Source of the DNA: CAVWCQ01 sp963753545
Lineage (GTDB): Bacteria > Chloroflexota > Anaerolineae > Aggregatilineales > Aggregatilineaceae
Reading direction: 5' to 3'
Assembly: GCA_963753545.1 (NCBI GenBank)
Contig: CAVWCQ010000008.1
Span: 2,852,001-2,916,000 of the forward strand
Length of the DNA stretch: 64,000 nt
Each line of letters opens with the position of its first letter. Positions within the stretch are counted from its first letter, which is position 1. Positions 8,357-17,597 of this stretch are shown piece by piece. A program made the translations under genes and the position numbers. The notes below the pieces were generated by a model that ran no database searches, had not been told where the DNA came from, and was given only the letters and a program-made list of their open reading frames with translations.

Positions 8357-10426
8357 CTAAGGCTCCAGGGATGAGAAATAGTCGTGAATCACGTCGCGCT
8401 GGCTCAGCGGAATACGCCCGCTTTGCATGGCGCTGTTCATCATATCGCGATAGTTGTTGTAAACGCCGGAATAGGAAAGCTGCGACTGTCCGCTTGGATT
8501 GTCGCTAAAATCTCCCTGCTGCACAGGTGTATTCCCGGCGTTAGGACTTTGACCACCCACATCAAGCGTTGAGTTGCTCTGGCCACCAATGCTGGATGGA
8601 TTATATTCCGGTGAATACTGTTGAACGCTGCCTTCCCCATTAGCAGAAGGGTCATTCTGGGATGAAGAACTGCTGCTCTGCTGATCAAACTCCACGCCGC
8701 TTGTCGTATCGACTCCCTGCCCCCCTTCGCCCTGCCCAGCACTCAGCGAACTCTGTGTATCTTGCCCCTGCTGGCCTTCCTGAGAAGCCTGATCAGTCTG
8801 GGTTTGGCCGCTTTGTGCGCTGCCCTGCTGATCGCCTTGCTGCTCTCCAGCGCTGCTCGAACCTTCTGAGGACTGCCCCTGAGCCTGCTGCTCGCTGCCT
8901 TGTTGACCCTGTTGACCCGACTGTTGGCCCTGCTGCTGGCCACTTTGGTCGCCTTGTTGCTGGCCCTGCTGTCCGGTCTGCTGCTGTTGATCACCTTGCT
9001 GGCCCTGTTGATCCGACTGCTGACCCTGCTGCTGATCGCCTTGCTGACCTTGCTGTTGGCCCTGCTGTCCGGCCTGCTGCTGTTGGTCGCCTTGCTGGCC
9101 TTGTTGATCCGACTGCTGACCCTGCTGCTGATCGCCTTGCTGACCTTGCTGTTGGCCCTGCTGTCCAGTCTGCTGCTGTTGGTCGCCTTGCTGCTGCTCT
9201 TGTTGATTCGCCTGCAGGTTCTGGTTCGAATTTTCCTGTCCAGACTGAGCCAGTTCCTGCCGATCCTGGCTGAACTGGTCTTTCAGGTTCTGGGCCGTTT
9301 GCGCCATCTCAGAGTTATTAAGCTGCTGCTGTTGATTTTGCAGGTCCTGCGCGGCTTTGCGCAGAGCATCCTCGGCAGCTTGCATATCGCCATTCCGCAG
9401 AGCATCGGCAGCATTCTGCAAATCTTGGGATAGCGCAGGGTTATCATTGCGCAGTGAGTCAGCCGTTTGCTGAAGCTTATCAGCCAGCGCTTGCCGTTCT
9501 TCATTTGATAGATTGCCCTGAGCGATGCGATTCGCCATATCTTCCATCGCCGCTGCTGCCTGCCCAAGGTCTGGCCTGCTCAATGCCTCTGCGGCATTGT
9601 CAGTCATATCGGACCCAGCTAGCTGGCTCGCTGCTTGCTGGTAAGCGGCTTGCTGATCGGCGGTCATACCATCCGACAGTTGGCGCAGTTCCTGTTCAGC
9701 CTGGGCCATTGCTGCCAGGGCTTCCTGCTGCGAGATATTGGGCTGTTGCAGGGTATTAAGAGCCTGCTCAATGGGTTTCGAGAGGGCTGCGCGTTCCTCC
9801 GGAGTCAGGCTGCTGTTAGCCTGAATTTGCTGAAGGGCCTGCTGCATATTTTGCGCCTGGGTGTTAATGGCATTCTGCAAATTGCGCCGCTCGATCAATG
9901 CTTCAGCCTGTGGATTAGGCAAGATCAGTAAATAAGCGGCCAGCGCGCCCAGTGCCAGCAGAAAAATGATTTCCGCCACGCGAACGCGAAACGGAAGCTT
10001 CGCCTGAACATCGACCCGCTGTGCACGCTGCACCGCATCGGATAGCTGGTGTTCGACCAATCCGCTAGGCAGTGGTAGTACGCCGTTTGTCACTTCCAGG
10101 GCGGTGCTGACCCGTTCTTTCAAATCAAATTTGCGATCAAAATAACGGGCGCGGCGGTGCGTCGCATGGGGCGGCCAGAACCAGACGGCTGCCAGGGCAA
10201 GCACGCAGCCCGCCGCGATCAAGCCAACTGCAATGAACGCGATGTCTTTAGGCAGCAGCCAGGGGCGTGTGCGCGAAAGGACGGCAATGCCAATGGTCAC
10301 AATAAGCCCGGCCATCATGCCGCGTGGACCCCAGAGTAAACTCTGGACCAGGCGCAAGCGGCGATCCCAGTGCCGGACCTCACTGGTCAGGCGGGTTGAG
10401 GTTTGTTCGAGCAAAGTGGCGTTCAT
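8357..10426 (-). CDS. Large membrane protein with coiled coil and Gln/Gly-rich repeats
   Basis: This 689-residue protein starts at ATG 10426. Two membrane helices lie near residues 36-52 and 62-84, and a third near 148-167. A long alpha-helical, Gln/Ala-rich region with coiled-coil character runs from about 180 to 390. It includes repeated Asp/Asn/Gln motifs reminiscent of DUF4175-type proteins that occur in MoxR clusters. Residues about 400-540 are almost pure Gln/Gly with scattered Asp/Ser, built on a 32-residue tandem unit. The C-terminal 120 residues are Ser/Gly/Asn-rich and end in a short conserved-looking helix (about 655-689). It probably spans the membrane with a large disordered outer or inner domain. 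Function unknown. Confidence 0.7.
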   Translation of the reverse strand: MNATLLEQTSTRLTSEVRHWDRRLRLVQSLLWGPRGMMAGLIVTIGIAVLSRTRPWLLPKDIAFIAVGLIAAGCVLALAAVWFWPPHATHRRARYFDRKFDLKERVSTALEVTNGVLPLPSGLVEHQLSDAVQRAQRVDVQAKLPFRVRVAEIIFLLALGALAAYLLILPNPQAEALIERRNLQNAINTQAQNMQQALQQIQANSSLTPEERAALSKPIEQALNTLQQPNISQQEALAAMAQAEQELRQLSDGMTADQQAAYQQAASQLAGSDMTDNAAEALSRPDLGQAAAAMEDMANRIAQGNLSNEERQALADKLQQTADSLRNDNPALSQDLQNAADALRNGDMQAAEDALRKAAQDLQNQQQQLNNSEMAQTAQNLKDQFSQDRQELAQSGQENSNQNLQANQQEQQQGDQQQQTGQQGQQQGQQGDQQQGQQSDQQGQQGDQQQQAGQQGQQQGQQGDQQQGQQSDQQGQQGDQQQQTGQQGQQQGDQSGQQQGQQSGQQGQQGSEQQAQGQSSEGSSSAGEQQGDQQGSAQSGQTQTDQASQEGQQGQDTQSSLSAGQGEGGQGVDTTSGVEFDQQSSSSSSQNDPSANGEGSVQQYSPEYNPSSIGGQSNSTLDVGGQSPNAGNTPVQQGDFSDNPSGQSQLSYSGVYNNYRDMMNSAMQSGRIPLSQRDVIHDYFSSLEP
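8985..9200. repeat. 96-bp tandem repeat inside the Gln-rich gene
   Basis: At least two full copies of a 96-bp unit can be aligned (ATCCGACTGC recurs at 9011 and 9107), with partial units on both sides. Each copy encodes a 32-residue Gln/Gly/Asp unit. The copies differ at only a few bases, so expansion or contraction by slippage is likely. Confidence 0.8.
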
Positions 10427-10479
10427 AGAAGAACAGCCTTTCTATCACTATCTCTATTTTACACGAGCAGATGTCGTGG

Positions 10480-11418
10480 CTACTCCTCAATCATGCCGAC
10501 ACGTCGCACAGATAGATAGAAGAACAGCACGGTAAGCACAAGATACAACACAGTAAACGGAATCCAGGGTGATACCAGATGAACAGTCTGTTGATTGCTC
10601 AACTGATATTTAAATACGCCTATAGTGCCCTGATTGATCAGAATATACTGGGTAAGTAGGGCTGTTACGGCTGGATTGGTGCTGAGTGCCAGCCCCATCG
10701 CATAGACCATGATCTTCTGCGAGTCGGTTGAGTTTACACCCTGCAGCGATACCCCAAAGACAAAAACAATGCTCCCCAGGATAATGGGCAGGCCAAACGT
10801 AATGAACGCGGCGAATGAATAGGTGAGCAGGCTTGCTGACAGGGTGCGCTTCGAACGCGACGAAAAATAAATGCCAATCGTGCTGAACAGCAGGGCTGTC
10901 ACGGTCAGGATCACCAGGGAGAGGACAATTTCCGTTCCCGCCACGCCGCCAAAGAAGAAGGCAATACTTTGCAGCGGAATCGCTGACAGCAGCAGAAGCA
11001 GTACATACAGCATCGAAGACATCAGCTTACCCAACACCAGGGAGAAATGGGGCAGCAGCGTCGTTTGCAGGAGTTCAAAGGTCTGGTGTTCCCGTTCCCC
11101 GCTGATCCCGCCCGCCGTAAATGCAGGAGCGATAAAGGACACCAGGACCATTTCAATCGCTACAATTCCACCAAAAAGTGTCCGTCCAATCTCGCCCGTG
11201 CTGATCTGCCCGCTGACATTTGTAGACAACTCGGCAGCAGCCACGTACATCAGGGAGGTAAAGGCTCCTAGCATCATCAAAAAAACGGTCAGCACGATAA
11301 AGGCTCGCGCGCCGCGCATCCGGCCTCGCAGTTCCTTCAACGCCACCGGATTATCCAGAAGGTGCTGCACGAAACGCTGGCGGCGAGACAGCAGATCATT
11401 TTCTGCGACAGCGCTCAT
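10480..11418 (-). CDS. ABC-2 type transporter permease
   Basis: This 312-residue polytopic protein starts at ATG 11418, overlapping the stop of the upstream ATPase by four bases. An amphipathic basic N-terminus (about residues 1-38) leads into roughly six membrane helices. The segment GGISGEREHQTFELLQTT between helices two and three is typical of ABC-2 permeases (GldF/NosY-like 'EREHGT' region). It should form an exporter with the ATPase at 11415-12378. This is the second ABC-2 pair in the same operon. The substrate is unknown. Confidence 0.85.
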   Translation of the reverse strand: MSAVAENDLLSRRQRFVQHLLDNPVALKELRGRMRGARAFIVLTVFLMMLGAFTSLMYVAAAELSTNVSGQISTGEIGRTLFGGIVAIEMVLVSFIAPAFTAGGISGEREHQTFELLQTTLLPHFSLVLGKLMSSMLYVLLLLLSAIPLQSIAFFFGGVAGTEIVLSLVILTVTALLFSTIGIYFSSRSKRTLSASLLTYSFAAFITFGLPIILGSIVFVFGVSLQGVNSTDSQKIMVYAMGLALSTNPAVTALLTQYILINQGTIGVFKYQLSNQQTVHLVSPWIPFTVLYLVLTVLFFYLSVRRVGMIEE

Positions 11419-12378
11419 GACACAATTCCCTTCGTCGCCCGCATAAAGACGGCTTCCAGATCGCGTGTTTCTTCAGAAAAGTTCACGACTGGAATGCTCT
11501 TGGCCGACAGGGCCTGGAGTAGTTCGCTGATCCCGGTATCGTCGCCCGTAAATTCGAACTCGGAACCGTCTGCGTTCATGATCGTCAGGCAGGTCTTCAA
11601 TCTTTACGACGCCTTTTACATTGAGCAGCGTCTCTTTGGCTTCGTCGAGCCGATCCAGGACCGTGATCGTGATATCCCTGGTTGGCATAAGTTGCCGCCG
11701 AATATCGCTCACCGTGCCCTGCGCGACAATCTGCCCGCTCTCGATGATGCCAAGATGAGTGCAAATTTCGGAAACGTCTGCCAGAATATGTGACGAGAAG
11801 AAAATAGTCTTGCCCATTTTCGCCATTTCGACCAGCAGTTCGCGAATTTCGATACGGGCGCGCGGGTCAAGCCCCGAGGCTGGCTCGTCCAGGATCAAGA
11901 CTTCGGGATCGTGGGCCAGCGTGCGCGCCAGGCTGAGCCGCTGCTTCATACCTCGGCTCAGTTTTTCCACCATATCATCGCGGCGGTGCGCCAGATCGAC
12001 CAGCGACAGCAAATCGCTGATCAGCGCCGGGCGCTCGCGCTCCGGAATTTCGTAACACGCTGCGAAGAAGTCCAGATATTCCCAGACCTTCATATCGTCG
12101 TAGACGCCAAAAAAGTCTGGCATATAGCCAATGGCGCGGCGAACTTCACGCGGGTTTTGGATAACGGAGTATCCGTCGATATAGGCATCTCCGGCGGTTG
12201 GTTTGATCAAAGTGGTCAAAATACGCATGGTGGTCGTTTTGCCCGCGCCATTCGGTCCCACAAACCCATAAATCGCCCCACGCGGCACTTGCAGGGATAG
12301 ATCGTTGACCGCGGTCAGCTTGCCATAACGTTTGACCAGTCCCTGTGTTTCAATAATGAATTTGCTGTCTGCCGTCAT
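11415..12378 (-). CDS. ABC transporter ATP-binding protein, frameshifted near 11575
   Basis: The start is ATG 12378, after the stop of the preceding gene at 12398 and a GGGG ribosome site. The N-terminal 270 residues contain Walker A GPNGAGKTT, signature LSRGMKQRLS, Walker B VLILDEPASGLD and FFSSHIL. Near 11575 the frame changes. The rest of the family-typical C-terminus (ending about EAVFMRATKG) continues in a second frame, with a stop at 11415 that overlaps the permease start. The overlap with the permease only makes sense for the joined protein, so the frame change is more likely an indel error than a true truncation. Confidence 0.8.
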
Positions 12379-12397
12379 TTGTTTAACCCCGACAATC

Positions 12398-14977
12398 TTA
12401 TTCGGCCAACTGCCCGCGATAGCCAACCTTCAGAAAATCGATCTGATTATAGGACGACGTGGTATCCAGCGTGCGAACGCGGATATTCACCGCATTCTCC
12501 GGACCGACAAGCCCGCCAGGATTGGTAATGATCGTATCGGTATCGTCAGGATTGATTGTGATCATTTCCCAATCAGATGTATCCCAGTTCCATATTTCGA
12601 TAGTCAAAGGCCCTTGTGCCCGGAACTTGACGGTCAATTCACTCACCCATGCCAGCCGCATACCGGGCATGGGCATAAACTGGAATACGGCCTGGTTCGT
12701 GCTGCTGACTCGGAACCGGATGGGAGCAATATCGGTCAGTGTATTTGCCTCACCTGTATCAAGATTGGTCCAGGTCGTGATACTAGGCGGCACTTCGACT
12801 TCCTCACTGTGGGTTTCGACAGTAGTGGACAGTTCGAAGACATACAGGGTGGTGTCTTCGTCGGCTTGTGGTTTATCTCCTAGATCGACGTTTACCAGGC
12901 TGTTTTTGTTCCAGCCGAAAAGGTAAACCCGCGTTCCTCGCCCGCCGCTCAGGTCCAGATCACTGACCAGCGACCCGATCAGGCGGTAGCGCCGCCGGAT
13001 TTCCTGCTGGCGGTTATTAACTGATCCCACCGTGCAGGAAAAGCGCTCGTTCCGCATGACATCCATCACCGTGAGGGGGATGCCTTCCAATTCATCGTAT
13101 GAGAAACACCACCCTGGCCGGGGTGGTGCCTGCCAGGGATTCACATAGTACAGATTATACTGGTTGAGAGGATTTCCGATGGTCAGCGGCCCTGGGTCTT
13201 GAGTTCCACCAATGCTGATAGCAAAATTCCGAGACTCCCCTGGTTTGAGAGTGCCCAGATAGCGGCTTTCCCCTTTCGCCAGCAGTACGGTATCTTCCAG
13301 TTCCATAGCGGTGGAATTGGTGATTTCGCCCGCTACACAAGGGAACTGATCGCAAGGCAGATCATCGGGGATGTTTTCATTGTCGCCCATATGCCACGTG
13401 ACAGCGGCTTGTACATGTGGCGCGTTGGTATAGCCGCTCGCTGTAAAGCTCGCAATCGTTCCCGCATCGATAGCAATATCTTGAGCCTCATAATGAGTAC
13501 CCTGCACTATCGAAGCAGGACCGTTCAGGCCGGTACCAATATCTGGCAGCGTGCGCAGAGAATATCCCCGCTCAAGTTCCACATTGTAGGTGGCGCGGCG
13601 CGGAGACTGTACCCCAATCAGGCTGTTTACCTGAGCGCGGTCACTTTCCGGCCAAACCTGCACAACCGTCAGACGGTTGATAGTCGCTACATTGCCGCGC
13701 AGATTGAAGCCAACCCGGTATGCCAGCACGCTGAAAAGCAGAATCATGAGGGGAATAGTAAGCCATGCCCATTCCCGGCGATTGAATTTTTTAAGAATAA
13801 GATAGTTCAGTGGGCCGACCAATATAATGTACAGCAGCAAAAAACCGCATAACTGGAGAAAGGTGGGCAGCACAGTGTTGGATACGGTGAGAGTAGCCTC
13901 ACGTCCCAGGTTCCAGTTCGTGAATCCGTGCGACCAACTGGTTTGCTGTCCGACGGAAGCAAGTAGCGTGTACCACAAATCATCGAGCTGAGTCCACGAC
14001 AGGAAGGGTTCAACATGCGGCTCAACCGCCAAAAAATCGACGACCCCTTCCCCGTAATTCCGGCGCACGACCAGGGGGATATCGCCAACCGTTACCAGTG
14101 TCTCTGCGCCCGGCTGTGGCGTGTTGAGTGATATGGTTGTCGGAACATCGAGTGGGTCCGGCGAGTCGCCCAGGTAATCTGCGAGGGGGGCTAACGAATT
14201 AACCTGTGCTGTTCCCTGTAGGGTAACGGGAAGCAGGTTCTGCAAACCAGCCGTTGTCCGCTGCCATGATGCGCCTCCGGCAACAATCAAATGCCCGCCA
14301 GTCAAAACCCAGTTATCAAGAGCAATTCGCTGTGTATCAGTCAGCTTGCCCGTATCGGTATCGTAAAAGAGAATGACATCGAGACCGGACAGAGCCTCTG
14401 CCATGTCGGGAAGCTGCTCTATCTGCCAATAGGTCTGATAACCACTGCCTGAGCCAGGTGTGCGCCCCGTCATGTCGATAATAACGCTTGACTGCGGATC
14501 GGCTATCACAGCATAAAGAACATCACCGCGTTGCGTCATACGAATGTCAGCATTTTCGCGCTGAACAACATGGCCTTTGCGGTCAGTCACTTCCACATGA
14601 AGACGTTGATTGTAGCTGCCCAAAGATACATACAGGAAGACTTCTTTATGTGCCCCGCGCGGTAGATCGACTGGCATGTTATACGTCGTATCCGCTAGCC
14701 CACTGCCCCCACCCGTATGCACACGAACTTCGCCTGATAGATCGCTGTTTCCGGTATTATCCAATGTCACCCGGACAGGAACCCATTGGCCCTCATCGAA
14801 ATAGCCATTGTAGCCAGCGCTCACTGACAGAGAAATATCGGCCCCAGTCTGGCGAAGAGGAGCAAACCCAAATACTCCAGGCAAGATGAGCAACAGCAAA
14901 AAGCTAAGAAGGGTGCGTCGATTTTTCACAAATATCCGATAACTCCTTGCTGATGTCGGCAGTGCACTGCTTATCAA
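12398..14977 (-). CDS. Large exported membrane protein with GATase-like domain
   Basis: The 859-residue product has a positively charged N-terminus and a hydrophobic signal segment (about residues 22-40). An Ig-like beta domain (about 45-140) follows. Next is a Rossmann-like, class I glutamine-amidotransferase-like region (about 150-310), recognisable by ALDNWVLTGGHLIVAGG and the later GEGVVDFLAVEP. Two membrane helices lie near 375-397 and 410-425, followed by about 430 residues of beta-rich extracytoplasmic sequence. Proteins of this architecture occur in MoxR and ABC-2 clusters of Gram-positive-like bacteria, but no function is established. No catalytic Cys is obvious, so it may be a binding or scaffold protein. 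Confidence 0.68.
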   Translation of the reverse strand: MISSALPTSARSYRIFVKNRRTLLSFLLLLILPGVFGFAPLRQTGADISLSVSAGYNGYFDEGQWVPVRVTLDNTGNSDLSGEVRVHTGGGSGLADTTYNMPVDLPRGAHKEVFLYVSLGSYNQRLHVEVTDRKGHVVQRENADIRMTQRGDVLYAVIADPQSSVIIDMTGRTPGSGSGYQTYWQIEQLPDMAEALSGLDVILFYDTDTGKLTDTQRIALDNWVLTGGHLIVAGGASWQRTTAGLQNLLPVTLQGTAQVNSLAPLADYLGDSPDPLDVPTTISLNTPQPGAETLVTVGDIPLVVRRNYGEGVVDFLAVEPHVEPFLSWTQLDDLWYTLLASVGQQTSWSHGFTNWNLGREATLTVSNTVLPTFLQLCGFLLLYIILVGPLNYLILKKFNRREWAWLTIPLMILLFSVLAYRVGFNLRGNVATINRLTVVQVWPESDRAQVNSLIGVQSPRRATYNVELERGYSLRTLPDIGTGLNGPASIVQGTHYEAQDIAIDAGTIASFTASGYTNAPHVQAAVTWHMGDNENIPDDLPCDQFPCVAGEITNSTAMELEDTVLLAKGESRYLGTLKPGESRNFAISIGGTQDPGPLTIGNPLNQYNLYYVNPWQAPPRPGWCFSYDELEGIPLTVMDVMRNERFSCTVGSVNNRQQEIRRRYRLIGSLVSDLDLSGGRGTRVYLFGWNKNSLVNVDLGDKPQADEDTTLYVFELSTTVETHSEEVEVPPSITTWTNLDTGEANTLTDIAPIRFRVSSTNQAVFQFMPMPGMRLAWVSELTVKFRAQGPLTIEIWNWDTSDWEMITINPDDTDTIITNPGGLVGPENAVNIRVRTLDTTSSYNQIDFLKVGYRGQLAE

Positions 14978-15019
14978 TTCTACTTCATTTTACGCAATCC
15001 TGACGTTTTTTTCTCAGCG

Positions 15020-17093
15020 TTACCCCTGCGGAGGTCGAGTTGCGCCTGCTCCGGGTTGCTGTAGCGGGGTGGGGGTTACACCACCCGGTGTCGCAGTAGG
15101 TGAGGCTGGTGTAGCAGTCCCCGTTGAGGCTGGTGGAGCCGTTGGAGGAGCGGGAAAGTCACTTGTCTCAACAAGCTGGGCAGGATCAAAATTCGTGCAG
15201 TCAAAATCACTGAGCAGCACCCATCCCAGGCGCGCATTATCAACCCCAATTTCCACCTCCAGCCACTGCCCGCTTGGATCGCGCGCAATAGGCCAGAACG
15301 AGAGGTTTCCTCCAGAGGTGTTTTGCAGAGGAGGAATTACAGCAGGATAGGTCGCACCAGGGCCGCTGCGCACGACGGTACGTGGGGTTTTGAGTTCGCA
15401 GACTGGATTCTCGATGGGCAGTTTTTGTGTCACGCTTGCCAGCACGCCATCCTGGCCCTCTGCATACAGCGTGAGCAGCCATTCCGCCTGGTCGGTAGCA
15501 GGAACAATGGTTACGTCAGTAGCGCCAGACAGTGGGCGCGGAGCTGGAAGCAGGGGCGCGACGGCCTCAGGATTTTCGGCCCACAGGTTGTAGCCCCCCT
15601 CAACAGGCAGGACACCATCGGTGCTCCAGGTCACTCGCACGTTTTGCTCCACATTGCGGATCAATTGAGCTGGACCGGAAGGAACTTCCAGGGTAAGCGA
15701 TACCAGGGGCCGAACCTCAACCATTGCACTTTGAGTCGTCACCTTATCCCCGGTCTTGGCTTCCAGAGTTAGGGTAAACAACCCGGTCTGTCTCAATGGC
15801 GGTAGGCTGTACGTTGCCGCATCTGGGGTCATAGGATAGCGGGTTTCAGTTCCCGCGCGCGACACGACCAATTCCAATGAGTCTATATCGGTCCCGGTCC
15901 AGGCTACTTCCACATTTTGATCAAGGGCGACAACAGGAGTAACGATGCTAAACGTGTTGATCACAGGCTGAACGGCAGGTGTCTCAGCATCGCCCCTGGT
16001 GTTCAGTGCCAGCAAAATAACACCGAGTACGAGCAGCGCAAAAACAGCCGCTATGACGGGTAAGACGAGCACTGGAACCCAACTGGGAAGCTGACTCTTT
16101 TGCACATAAGTTCCGGGGACCGATGCCTGGAAAGTGGAGGCATCTTGCGCCTGCGCCACCAGCACAAACTCGCGTTCATGCCCCTGCCCAAAGAGTTGGC
16201 TGCGGCGGGGCGAAACCGTTCCGATGACCGTTTGGTGTTCGCCAGGGCCTAATGCCAGGGTGGTACGCGGTAGGCGGAATTTGAGCGACTGGGCCACATC
16301 TGTTCCACGCAGGCCAATGGTCAGCGGCGAGTTCCCCTGGTTATGCAGGTACAGCTTAAAGTTTGCTCTGCCTTCAATCCGCGGCTCTCCCAGCGCAATA
16401 CCAAAACCGCTGAAGGGTAAGACGCGCAGAACAGCCGGGGCATCAATCGTCTGAGTCGGTTTCGATTTGGAGCGGACACGCACGGTAAATGGGTACTCGC
16501 CAGGAAGAGACTCGCTGCGCCGCAGGGGCTTAAAGCTGATGACAACTTGCGTTTGCGTCCCGGGGTCAACATCCGCTTCCGTCCGATCCACGCGCACCCA
16601 GCCCGTTGGCAATCCATCCACTTCGATCAGGTAATGATCGATCTCATCACTGTGGTTATCGATTTTCAGCGTAGCCTGGACGTGCGCCCCCGGAGCGACT
16701 CCCATGCTGGGGCCTTCAAGTTCCACGCCATAGGTGGGTTGAGATAGGATGATCCGCTGCGTGGTATCGCCCGATACAGCCGCGATATCTACAGGCGGGT
16801 GGAAAATGAGCAGAATATCGCCAAGCTGGATTTCTTCTCCACCGCGCAGCAAATAAGGTTTATTGGCATCCAGCCGGACGCCATCGACATAGGTGCCATT
16901 GGCCGATTGCAGAGTCTTCGAGGAGTACTTGCTGATTCTTAAGAGTGAAGGTGACATGGTAGCGTGAGATCGCGGTGGTATCGAGGACTATATCATTGCC
17001 CGACGAGCGTCCAACCGCAATCACAGGCTTATCCAGGTGGTAGCTCTCGATTGGGCCTTCGGGCCAATAGACATCAATTCTGCCGTAAACCAT
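15020..17093 (-). CDS. FHA-domain membrane protein with SH3-like tail, frameshifted near 16905
   Basis: The N-terminus (from ATG 17093) holds a forkhead-associated domain with GRSSGND and RYHVTF, the conserved phosphothreonine-binding Gly-Arg, Ser and His. The domain continues in a second frame with NGTYVDGVRL, so the two parts are one gene with a frame change near 16905. After the FHA domain come Ig-like modules (about 120-310) and a single membrane helix (about 312-340). A large extracytoplasmic part follows with beta modules, an SH3b-like domain containing two Cys, and a Pro/Thr-rich C-terminus. FHA binds phosphothreonine, so the protein may link a Ser/Thr kinase signal to the envelope functions of the operon. 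It is the first gene of the operon. Confidence 0.75.
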
Positions 17094-17205
17094 GATATGC
17101 TGCTCCTCGATACCGCATGCTTGTGTTTGATCCTACCAGCACTTCTCCAATTGTAGCTAGCAGGCGAGAATCGACAACCTACGCCCTGGAGCCTGTTGCC
17201 CTATT

Positions 17206-17478
17206 TTTTCTCTCCTATATCTTCAAAATAGTACTTAAAGTTCACCTTTAAAGGAGTATTTTGCGGGGCAGTTTGGGTGTATCCTGAGAGTAAGCGCCTG
17301 TGATGCCTTGGTGGTTGTAGGATCAGTTGATAATACGATCCGCCCAAGAGCGCCAAAAACAAAAGCTGGTGTAGGGTTAGAAAACGGTTAGTCGTGAAAC
17401 CGAAAAGGGGGGGGTAGAAGACTCCTCACGGCGGCGAAGTGATCAACTAATTTTTTCGAAAAGTTTGTTAGTGGGAAC
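17206..17478 (-). repeat. Dispersed repeat, copy A (candidate 5'-UTR cassette)
   Basis: This stretch is the reverse complement of 50474-50732, with roughly 85 percent identity by eye. Shared landmarks, read on the minus strand, are: a hairpin AACTAACAAA..TTCGAAAAAATTAGTT, then ACCCTACACCAGCTTTTG, then GGGCGGATCGTATTAT, and last an inverted repeat around CTCCTTTAAAGGTGAAC and CTTTAAGTACTATTTTG. It lies upstream of the FHA gene in the same orientation as copy B has to its downstream gene. No protein is encoded. Confidence 0.75.
17330..17335 (-). promoter_or_regulatory. Possible -10 box in repeat A
   Basis: The minus strand reads TATTAT here, at the same place in the repeat as 50607-50612. The -35 region is poor (T-rich). 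If used, the leader to the FHA gene would be about 230 nt. Confidence 0.35.
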
Positions 17479-17532
17479 GAAACTCATTCTACAACCCTAA
17501 GTACAGCAAGCAGATTTTGTGGGGTGTTTTTT

Positions 17533-17590
17533 GTAGGGGCGCTGCTTGCGTGCGCTGTGAAGCTAAGCCGCTAAGCCGCAGCGCCCCTGA
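17533..17590. repeat. Short palindromic intergenic repeat
   Basis: GTAGGGGCGCTGC and GCAGCGCCCCTGAG form an inverted pair around GCTTAGC-type sequence (AAGCTAAGCCGCTAAGCC). Related copies lie at 43562, 55368 and 62265. It lies just downstream of the dppB stop, so it may act as a transcript end, but there is no clear T-run. Confidence 0.6.
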
Positions 17591-17597
17591 GAAGTTG

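Noticed and set aside
8900..9433. Leu-rich frame on the plus strand, looks like a membrane protein
   Set aside because: It is the complement of the Gln-rich repeats (CAG read as CTG).
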